Source: Pseudomonadota bacterium
GTDB taxonomy: Bacteria > Pseudomonadota > Gammaproteobacteria > PS1 > Pseudothioglobaceae
Assembly: GCA_022600395.1 (NCBI GenBank)
Contig: JAHZKM010000114.1
Coordinates: 1-13,449, forward strand
Length of the DNA stretch: 13,449 bases
Reading direction: 5' to 3'
Shown here: in pieces, positions 7,782 through 13,449 of the stretch
How positions within the stretch are numbered: the first letter of the stretch is position 1
Layout: each line of letters starts with the position of its first letter
Translations under genes and position numbers: made by a program
Notes under the pieces: generated by a model
The model's input: only the letters and a program-made list of their open reading frames with translations
The model's database searches: none
Told to the model about the DNA's origin: nothing

Positions 7782-8186
7782 ATGAAAAAACAAATTGTAA
7801 TCGCAATAACACTTGGATTTACTAGCTTTCATGCTACGGCTGAATCTAAGAACTGTACAGCGGGATATGACAATATAGAGCACCTAGGCAGTTGTTTAGG
7901 TGGCGTGGTAGATTCTAGCATTAACGCCTTATCAAGCTTACCCAGTGATGCAAAAAAATGGTCAAGTGATCAACATCAAAAAGCCAAGCAAAAACTTGAA
8001 GAGATCAAGCAGAATATCTGCAATGACAATAATCCTGTTAAAGAGGTAGTTGTTGAGAAAATTGTCTATGTTGATCGACTCGTTGAAGTGCCTGCTAAGG
8101 CGCTTGAAAGGCGTTGTGTTACTAATAAAAAGTCAGATCGCTTTGGCAATACCAGCGAGGTGATTACTTGCACTGAATGGAAATAA
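7782..8186 (+). CDS. Small exported protein of unknown function
   Basis: I do not recognise this 134-residue protein. It starts with a clear Sec signal: MKK, a hydrophobic core IVIAITLGFTSF, and probable cleavage after HATA (A20/E21), leaving a periplasmic or secreted product of about 114 residues. There is no lipobox cysteine at the cleavage site. The mature part has five cysteines (25, 38, 80, 112, 130). A charged, probably helical stretch (56-78) is followed by the valine/glutamate-rich VVVEKIVYVDRLVEVPAK (89-106), of a kind common in extended linkers, and a C-terminal piece bounded by C112 and C130 and ending TCTEWK. The start has GGTAGG about 5 bases upstream and lies 16 bases after bioB, so the two are probably co-transcribed and end at the shared terminator. 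No link to biotin is implied. Confidence 0.7.
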   Translation: MKKQIVIAITLGFTSFHATAESKNCTAGYDNIEHLGSCLGGVVDSSINALSSLPSDAKKWSSDQHQKAKQKLEEIKQNICNDNNPVKEVVVEKIVYVDRLVEVPAKALERRCVTNKKSDRFGNTSEVITCTEWK

Positions 8187-8213
8187 TAAGTTAATCAGGC
8201 TAACGAAATTCAT

Positions 8214-8243
8214 AAAAAAAGCCGCTTTAAAGCGGCTTTTTTT
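8214..8243. terminator. Two-way terminator between the exported-protein gene and murG
   Basis: This is a perfect 30-base palindrome: seven As, GCCGCTTTAAAGCGGC, then seven Ts. It lies 27 bases after the + strand gene's stop, and its T-run overlaps the murG TAA (8242-8244), so one element ends both converging operons. Confidence 0.93.
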
Positions 8244-9273
8244 ATGCACTTAAGAGTTGTTTAACAATATCACTTGCCGCGTTAGGCTTGGCGAGTTTAC
8301 ATGCATTCTCAGATAAAGATTTGAGCCTAGTGTCATTCAGGCTAAGTAGTGTTTTTTCCAACATTTGAATAGTTAAGTTTTTTTGCTCAATTAAAATTCC
8401 CGCATGATGATCTGAAAGGATTTTGGCGTTGTGAAATTGGTGATTATCAATCGCGTGCGGTAGAGGGATTAGGATGCTGGGCGTAGCGCTAAGCATCAAC
8501 TCTGATATAGTCATTGCACCAGCTCGACAAAGCACTACATCTGCCCAAGCATAGGCTTTTGCCATATCATCAATAAAGGCCACTACCTTGGCGGATTTTT
8601 TACCATATTGAGACCGGACTTGTTCAAAGTGCAATTGTCCAGTTTGATGCCAAATATTAACAGGGATATTTAACTGTGTAACCACCTCATTAATAGGCTT
8701 AGATCCCAGACTGCCGCCAACAATAAGTAAGTTTAGTTTTTTATTATTGGTATGATAATTGCTCACTTTAAAAGCCACTGGATTACCCACGCTAAGGGCT
8801 TGAACCGAGCTGTCAAATGCACCGTCAAATGCTTGAAATGTTTGTGTGGCAAGTTTGGAAAGTAGTCTATTGGTGGTTCCAGGGATAGAGTTTTGTTCAT
8901 GAATTAGCAAAGGTACTCTAAAAATCCAAGCAATAACCCCGCCAATACCTGAGGCAAATCCGCCCATTCATAGTGCAATATCAGGCTTGACTCTGATAAA
9001 CACTTTTATTACTTGCACAGTAGCTAAAGCGAGTTGAAAGGGCGCTTTGATTAAGCTGATAATATTTTTACCGCGCAGTCCAACCGCATTCACTGTATGA
9101 AGTGGTAGGTTGTTTTTAGGGATGATATTATTTTCCATGCCTTTTTTCGAACCCAGCCACTCAACTTGGCATTTGTGTTTTTTGAGTTCGCTAGCAATGG
9201 CTAATGCAGGAAAAATATGCCCACCTGTGCCACCTGCCATAATGAGAACTTTTTTGCTAATAGATTGATTCAT
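8242..9273 (-). pseudogene. murG: MurG, lipid II synthase, interrupted by an in-frame TGA
   Basis: MurG is the inner-face peripheral membrane glycosyltransferase that adds GlcNAc from UDP-GlcNAc to lipid I, making lipid II for peptidoglycan. The frame runs from ATG at 9273, through TGA at codon 102 (8970-8968), to TAA at 8242: 343 codons, close to E. coli (355). The N-terminal part has the diphosphate-binding [12 protein letters not shown] (14-25). After the stop the sequence continues with no gap as [28 protein letters not shown] (186-192) and the UDP-GlcNAc site [10 protein letters not shown] (249-258). The family has glycine in the stop position (GMGGYVSG), so GGA to TGA is a one-base change. 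It could be a sequence error, a recent null mutation, or a stop bypassed by readthrough or restart at the adjoining ATG (TGAATG). It follows ftsW by 18 bases without a strong ribosome site. Confidence 0.93.
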
Positions 9274-9291
9274 ATTTATACAAGGGCTAAA

Positions 9292-10437
9292 TTAAACGTA
9301 ATTTTTTTGCTTGGAATATTCACAGCGAGTTTCCATATCAACTCTTAGCAAGATTCCTAGTGCAATAAGAACAAAAATCATACTTGATCCACCATAGCTA
9401 ATTAAAGGCAAGGGAAAGCCTTTTGGTGGAATTAAGCCTAAATTCATCGCAATATTAACACTAAACTGCAAAGATAGCCAAGTGCAAATTCCAAAGCCAA
9501 CATAAGAGCTATATTTACGTTTTTGTTTAAGCGCGCCTTTGGCAATTTTAAAACCTTTGAGCATAATAAAGCTAAAGGTGAAAATAACAAAAAGCATGCC
9601 AATAATGCCGGTTTCTTCACCGATAATGGAAAAAATCATATCGGTATGTGGCTCTGGCAGTTTGGTATATTTTTGAATACCGTTACCCAGTCCAACACCA
9701 GTCCAATCTCCCCTGGCAATACCGATTAACGCTTGTTTGGTTTGATAGACTTTTTCACTATCATTAATCCACAAGTCTGTTTGCCAAAACTGAGTTAATC
9801 GTTGCCAACGTACGCCACCACTCAACCCATCAATATAAAGCCAGATACCAACGGCACTGATTAAACTACCACCAACAACACTTAGTTGAACCAAATATAC
9901 ACCTGCGGCAAACAGCATAATAAGTGCAGTTAAAGAGATAATTATTGTCGCCCCTAAATCCATCTCTAGCAATAACAATATACCGGCTGAAGAAATAATA
10001 ATTAGCGTTTTAATTAAGCCCAGCCAAGGTTTTTTTACATCCTTTTCTTGTCTTACTAGAAAATCTGCCATGTATAAAATCATGGCGATTTTCATCATTT
10101 CAGAGGGTTGAAATTTAAAAAATACAAAATTAATCCATCGAGTTGATCCATTTACTGTTCTGCCAATAGGCTCGGGTAAAAATACTAAAGTTAAAAAAAC
10201 TAAGGTAAAGATGAAAAACCATTTTGCGTGTTTTTTATAAAAATATAAAGGAATTTTTAAACAAGTGAAGGCTAATGCCAAGCCAATTAAAATATAGACA
10301 CTTTGCTTGTAAAAATAGCTGTAACTATCAAAGTGACCCAAGGAAGCGGAAAATGATAATATCCAGCCAAAAATCAATAAGCTAAGAATGGCAGTTGCTA
10401 AATGTTTATCAGGTAATTGTCCAGTTTTTTCAAACAT
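9292..10437 (-). CDS. ftsW: FtsW, septal peptidoglycan glycosyltransferase (SEDS family)
   Basis: FtsW is a polytopic inner-membrane protein of the divisome that polymerises lipid II together with the class B enzyme FtsI. The 381 residues are nearly all membrane segments: I see about ten, the first at about 13-32 and the last at about 351-365. SEDS motifs are NGSTRWINFVFFKFQPSE (96-113), GVGLGNGIQKYTKLPEPHTD (247-266) with Asp266 in the position thought to be catalytic, FSIIGEE (269-275), and LGLIPPKGFPLPLISYGGSS (333-352). Direct adjacency to murG favours FtsW over RodA. The cytoplasmic N-terminus is short compared with E. coli (414 residues in all). In most gammaproteobacteria ftsW-murG lies inside the dcw cluster; here the pair is alone, flanked by ybiT and a terminator. 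Confidence 0.93.
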   Translation of the reverse strand: MFEKTGQLPDKHLATAILSLLIFGWILSFSASLGHFDSYSYFYKQSVYILIGLALAFTCLKIPLYFYKKHAKWFFIFTLVFLTLVFLPEPIGRTVNGSTRWINFVFFKFQPSEMMKIAMILYMADFLVRQEKDVKKPWLGLIKTLIIISSAGILLLLEMDLGATIIISLTALIMLFAAGVYLVQLSVVGGSLISAVGIWLYIDGLSGGVRWQRLTQFWQTDLWINDSEKVYQTKQALIGIARGDWTGVGLGNGIQKYTKLPEPHTDMIFSIIGEETGIIGMLFVIFTFSFIMLKGFKIAKGALKQKRKYSSYVGFGICTWLSLQFSVNIAMNLGLIPPKGFPLPLISYGGSSMIFVLIALGILLRVDMETRCEYSKQKNYV

Positions 10438-10484
10438 AAAGTGTATTAAAAAGCTTTGTTCGTCGCTATTTTAACCCCTGAAAG

Positions 10485-10496
10485 TCATTCGAATGA
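10485..10496. promoter_or_regulatory. 12-base palindrome between ftsW and ybiT
   Basis: TCATTCGAATGA is a perfect palindrome in the 140-base divergent intergenic region. It lies just upstream (for ftsW) of a possible -10, TAAAAT, on the - strand (10473-10468), so it could be an operator for ftsW or for both directions. No known regulator is recognised from the motif. Confidence 0.3.
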
Positions 10497-10540
10497 TGCT
10501 AATCAATCCTATATTTCGCTGAGCTTTTTAATTTTTATTA

Positions 10541-10549
10541 TGGGATAAT
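10541..10549 (+). promoter_or_regulatory. Candidate extended -10 promoter for ybiT
   Basis: TGGGATAAT fits an extended -10 (TGn followed by GATAAT, five of six consensus positions). No good -35 is seen at 16-18 bases, which is typical of extended -10 promoters. The start would be near 10556, giving a leader of about 22 bases before ATG 10578. Confidence 0.4.
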
Positions 10550-10577
10550 AGTTGTTTTTCAAAAATAGCGCTAAACC

Positions 10578-12164
10578 ATGATTTCTACTGCCAACATTAC
10601 CATGCAATTTGGTGAAAAACCTTTATTTGAAAACATCTCTATTAAATTTCAGGGCGGCAATCGCTACGGATTGATCGGTGCCAATGGTTGCGGTAAATCA
10701 ACTTTTATGAAAATCTTAACTGGAGAGTTAAAACCTTCTAGTGGTTCGGTGAGTATTAGTGAAGGTGAAAGACTGGGTATTTTGCGTCAAGACCAATTTG
10801 CCTTCGAAGAGTTTCGTGTAGTTGATACCGTTATTATGGGACATGAAAAACTATGGGCAGTTAAAAAAGAGCGCGATCGTATTTATGCACTGCCAGAGAT
10901 GAGCGAAGAAGACGGTATTAAAGTGGCAGAATTGGAAATGGAATTTGCAGAAATGGATGGCTATATGGCAGAGTCGTCTGCCAGTGAATTGCTATTGGGT
11001 TTAGACATTCCTGAAGAGCAGCATTACGGCCTAATGAGTGAGATTGCACCAGGTTGGAAGCTACGTGTTTTGCTAGCGCAAGCTTTATTCTCAGATCCTG
11101 AAATCTTATTACTTGATGAGCCAACTAACAACTTGGATATCAACTCAATTAGCTGGCTTGTAGATGTTTTAAACGAGCGGAAGGCAACCATGGTAATTAT
11201 TTCTCACGATAGACACTTTTTAAATGGCGTGTGTACACACATGTCCGATCTAGACTATGGTGCCTTAAATACCTTTCCAGGAAATTATGATCAATTTATG
11301 ATTGCTTCTACTGCTATCCAAGAAAAGATGCAATCAGATAATGCTAAAAAAGAAGCCAAAATTAAAGAGCTTAAGCATTTTGTATCTCGATTTTCAGCAA
11401 ATGCTTCTAAATCTAAGCAGGCTACATCGCGCCAAAAACAGCTTGAAAAAATTGAACTTGATGACATTAAGCCATCCTCAAGAATTAGCCCTTATATTAT
11501 ATTTAATCAAGAAAACAAATTGCATAGAAATGTGCTAGAAGTTGAAGGGCTTAATAAAAGCTTTGAAGATTTGCATGTGCTTAAAGACATTAGTTTTTTA
11601 TTCGAAGTGGGTGAGCGTGTGGCAGTGATTGGTCAAAATGGTATTGGCAAAACCACCTTGTTACGGACACTAGTAGGTGAGATTGAGCCTGATCAAGGCA
11701 AGATCAAGTGGAGTGAAAATATTAATATTGGCTATTATGCGCAAGATCATAGTGCTGATTTTGAAGAAGATATGAGCGTGCTTGATTGGATGGCGCAATT
11801 CAAAAAGCCTAAGCAAGACATGCAAGATATGCGTGCGGTATTAGGAAAAATGCTCTTTGGTAAAAATGATATTATCAAAAGTGTCAAATCACTCTCGGGT
11901 GGTGAAAAAGGTAGAATGCTATTTGGTAAGTTGATGTTGCAACAGCCAAATGTATTGGTAATGGATGAGCCGACTAATCACTTGGATATGGAGTCTATCG
12001 AAGCACTGAATTTGGCGCTTGATAATTATGAGGGCACACTGATTTTTGTTAGTCACGATAGAGAGTTTGTCTCGTCATTATCAACCAAGGTGGTAGAATT
12101 AAAAGAAGACGGTATGCATTACTATTCTGGTAATTACGAGGATTACCTAAAATCACAAAAATAA
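10578..12164 (+). CDS. ybiT: ABC-F family ATPase, YbiT type
   Basis: ABC-F proteins are cytoplasmic twin-ATPase proteins without membrane domains that act on the ribosome, relieving stalled or difficult translation. The 528 residues match E. coli YbiT (530) closely throughout. Domain 1 has Walker [10 protein letters not shown] (34-42), Walker B ILLLDE (176-181) and the divergent signature region [14 protein letters not shown] in place of LSGG, as in YbiT. A charged linker (about 245-300, including [18 protein letters not shown]) follows. Domain 2 has Walker [10 protein letters not shown] (352-360), signature LSGGEKGR (439-446) and Walker B VLVMDE (459-464). Both Walker B glutamates are present, so both sites look active. 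The short tail ends [12 protein letters not shown]. The ATG has no clear Shine-Dalgarno. A yihY-like gene follows after 4 bases. Confidence 0.95.
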   Translation: MISTANITMQFGEKPLFENISIKFQGGNRYGLIGANGCGKSTFMKILTGELKPSSGSVSISEGERLGILRQDQFAFEEFRVVDTVIMGHEKLWAVKKERDRIYALPEMSEEDGIKVAELEMEFAEMDGYMAESSASELLLGLDIPEEQHYGLMSEIAPGWKLRVLLAQALFSDPEILLLDEPTNNLDINSISWLVDVLNERKATMVIISHDRHFLNGVCTHMSDLDYGALNTFPGNYDQFMIASTAIQEKMQSDNAKKEAKIKELKHFVSRFSANASKSKQATSRQKQLEKIELDDIKPSSRISPYIIFNQENKLHRNVLEVEGLNKSFEDLHVLKDISFLFEVGERVAVIGQNGIGKTTLLRTLVGEIEPDQGKIKWSENINIGYYAQDHSADFEEDMSVLDWMAQFKKPKQDMQDMRAVLGKMLFGKNDIIKSVKSLSGGEKGRMLFGKLMLQQPNVLVMDEPTNHLDMESIEALNLALDNYEGTLIFVSHDREFVSSLSTKVVELKEDGMHYYSGNYEDYLKSQK

Positions 12165-12168
12165 GCCT

Positions 12169-12948
12169 ATGATAAAAACAGTATTAAGAAGATTTTTAAA
12201 GCGTCAAAGCTTTGATTCGGCTTCGATACTGTCATTTAGTAGTTTATTTGCTTTAATTCCAGGTCTGGCATTAGGGCTTAGTGTTTTTTCCTTGTCACCG
12301 TATTTTTCGGAGTTTCAGCAATCTTTAGAGCAATTTTTGTTTACACAGCTTTTGCCGCAAAATCATAGTTTGGTGCAGACCTATATTCATCAGTTTATAT
12401 CCCAAGCACAGTCCTTAAAAGGTGTTAGTTCTGTTTTTCTAATTTTTGCTGTAATGCTTTTGCTGTTTGAAGTGGACAAGCGTATCAATTTAATATGGCA
12501 TGATGTACATCATCGTCATTGGATGAAGGGTCTTGTTTCTTATATATTTGTATTATTTTTAGGACCAATATTTTTAGGTTTTTCCTTGTTTTTAAGCTCT
12601 TATGTTTTTGCATCAGATTTTTTTAGCCAGTTGCCAATGATTGATTATGCACCTATTTTGACCCCATTTATTTTATCGAGTGTCGGTTTCTCCATTTTGT
12701 ATTACGCCGTTCCTTTAGAAAAAGTTAGCTATATAAGTGCCTTAAAAGCAGGTCTAATTGCCGCTATTTTGCTAGAGGTAATTAAATATGCTATGTTTAT
12801 CTACATAGAATATTTTCCTATCTATGAACTAATTTATGGTGCCTTGTCTGCTTTAGTATTATTTATGATTTGGATTTATTTGGCTTGGCTGATTGTTTTA
12901 TTAGGTGCTAGTTTTTGTTATTGTTTTGAAAACAAAGCTTGCAACTAA
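12169..12948 (+). CDS. YihY/virulence factor BrkB family membrane protein
   Basis: This is an integral inner-membrane protein of 259 residues with about six hydrophobic spans (near 20-42, 86-102, 121-148, 162-181, 189-213 and 222-251). The C-terminal YGALSALVLFMIWIYLAWLI (223-242) and following VLLGA are the hallmark of the YihY/BrkB family, as are SFSSLFALIPGLALGLSVF (22-40) and the EVDKRINLIWH loop (101-111). Family members were once called RNase BN by mistake; that activity belongs to another protein, and the true function is not established. It is slightly shorter than E. coli YihY (290). The start ATG is 4 bases after the ybiT stop, so it is very probably in the same operon. The N-terminal basic stretch (RRFLKR) suggests a cytoplasmic N-terminus. 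Confidence 0.88.
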   Translation: MIKTVLRRFLKRQSFDSASILSFSSLFALIPGLALGLSVFSLSPYFSEFQQSLEQFLFTQLLPQNHSLVQTYIHQFISQAQSLKGVSSVFLIFAVMLLLFEVDKRINLIWHDVHHRHWMKGLVSYIFVLFLGPIFLGFSLFLSSYVFASDFFSQLPMIDYAPILTPFILSSVGFSILYYAVPLEKVSYISALKAGLIAAILLEVIKYAMFIYIEYFPIYELIYGALSALVLFMIWIYLAWLIVLLGASFCYCFENKACN

Positions 12949-12993
12949 CAACTAGCGTAAAATTAGCAACCTTTAATACCACTCACTTTATTT

Positions 12994-13449
12994 ATGTTTA
13001 CTGGCATTATTCAAGCGCTTGGCAGCATTAAGACTAAAGTTACCTATGATAAGGGCGCTGTCTTTAGTTTTACAGCAACAGATTTTGATTTTTCTAGTAT
13101 TGCTATAGGTGATAGTATTGCTGTTAATGGTGTTTGTTTAACAGCTATTGAAGTGGGTTCAGATTTTTTTAAAGCCGATGTTTCCCAAGAAACGCTAGAT
13201 TGTTCAATATTCTCACAACTTGAACAAGGTGATCGGGTTAATCTTGAAAAGGCACTTAGGCTTAATCAAGGTATTGATGGGCATTTGGTCAGTGGCCATG
13301 TGGACGGAATTGCAAGTGTTAGTGAACAATTTAGCGAGGGTGAATCAACGCGTTTTAAGATTAATGCGCCAGATAATTTGGTAAAATATATCGCTAGAAA
13401 AGGCTCTGTATGTATCAATGGCGTAAGTTTAACAGTTAACAGTATTGTT
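12994..13449 (+). CDS. ribE: Riboflavin synthase alpha subunit, 5' part
   Basis: The enzyme dismutates two molecules of 6,7-dimethyl-8-ribityllumazine into riboflavin and a pyrimidine product, ending riboflavin synthesis. The gene runs off the right edge after 152 codons of an expected 200-220. The N-terminus MFTGIIQ is the classic family start. Each of the two lumazine-binding repeats shows its motif: GDSIAVNGVCLT (38-49) in the first, and INGVSLTV near 143-150 in the second. Between them lies HLVSGHVDG, the first-repeat exit motif, after LNQGIDG. The symbol is ribE in many genomes and ribC in E. coli. A 45-base gap separates it from the yihY-like gene; I see no FMN riboswitch there and no strong Shine-Dalgarno, so it may be read from upstream or from a local promoter (TAAAAT at 12958-12963 is a possible -10 without a good -35). 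Confidence 0.95.
   Translation, partial: MFTGIIQALGSIKTKVTYDKGAVFSFTATDFDFSSIAIGDSIAVNGVCLTAIEVGSDFFKADVSQETLDCSIFSQLEQGDRVNLEKALRLNQGIDGHLVSGHVDGIASVSEQFSEGESTRFKINAPDNLVKYIARKGSVCINGVSLTVNSIV

Noticed and set aside
8968..8970. Genome-wide reassignment of UGA to glycine, as in some candidate phyla
   Set aside because: xerC and tsaC end naturally in TGA at the expected family length, and no other conserved gene here contains an internal TGA.
9523..9729. A 68-codon + strand ORF antisense to ftsW
   Set aside because: ftsW is intact and full length on the other strand, and this frame shows no family resemblance.
10918..11538. ORFs within ybiT (10918-11124 on -, 11302-11538 on +)
   Set aside because: ybiT matches its family throughout; these frames are leucine-rich or random shadows.
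1..13449. Mobile elements, CRISPR arrays, tRNA or rRNA genes, phage or defence islands
   Set aside because: I found no transposase, repeat-spacer pattern, T-loop/acceptor arrangement or defence-type domain; XerC here is the housekeeping recombinase, not an integron or phage integrase.

Overview
The window is a gene-dense, AT-rich stretch of chromosome. Its proteins resemble gammaproteobacterial ones throughout: TrmJ, HtpG, XerC, TsaC, HemF, TusA, type I GlnA, BioB, MurG, FtsW, the YbiT-type ABC-F protein, a YihY-family membrane protein and riboflavin synthase. AT-rich codon use, oxygen-dependent haem synthesis (HemF), a TusA sulfur carrier and compact spacing would fit a marine sulfur-oxidising gammaproteobacterium of the SUP05/Thioglobus/bivalve-symbiont type. 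That placement is an inference, because nothing in the window proves it. I see no tRNA, rRNA, CRISPR array, insertion sequence, phage gene or clear sign of gene transfer.

Layout from left to right. (1) The 3' part of trmJ runs in on the + strand and converges with htpG on the - strand; the AT-rich gap between them holds a nested hairpin and a strong terminator. (2) htpG and xerC start divergently from a gap of about 60 bases. xerC, tsaC and hemF are joined by ATGA stop/start overlaps and tusA follows after 4 bases, giving a four-gene operon (chromosome dimer resolution, t6A tRNA modification, haem synthesis, sulfur relay). (3) glnA stands alone between its own leader and a near-ideal terminator. 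(4) bioB and a small exported cysteine-containing protein of unknown function form a likely pair. (5) They converge on the - strand pair ftsW-murG across a shared two-way terminator. (6) Diverging from ftsW is ybiT, followed 4 bases later by a yihY-like gene; riboflavin synthase begins after a 45-base gap and runs off the right edge.

The genes are ordinary housekeeping genes and I do not see a new multi-gene system. The points most worth attention are two interrupted reading frames. htpG has a one-base frameshift about 70 codons before its end. murG, normally essential, has an in-frame TGA exactly where the family has a conserved glycine (one base from GGA). In both cases homology continues cleanly on the far side, so sequence error or very recent lesions are the simplest explanations. 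Smaller regulatory-looking elements are also recorded: the nested hairpin after trmJ, alternating GCTTG/CAAGC repeats in the glnA leader, an inverted repeat before bioB, and a 12-base palindrome between ftsW and ybiT.
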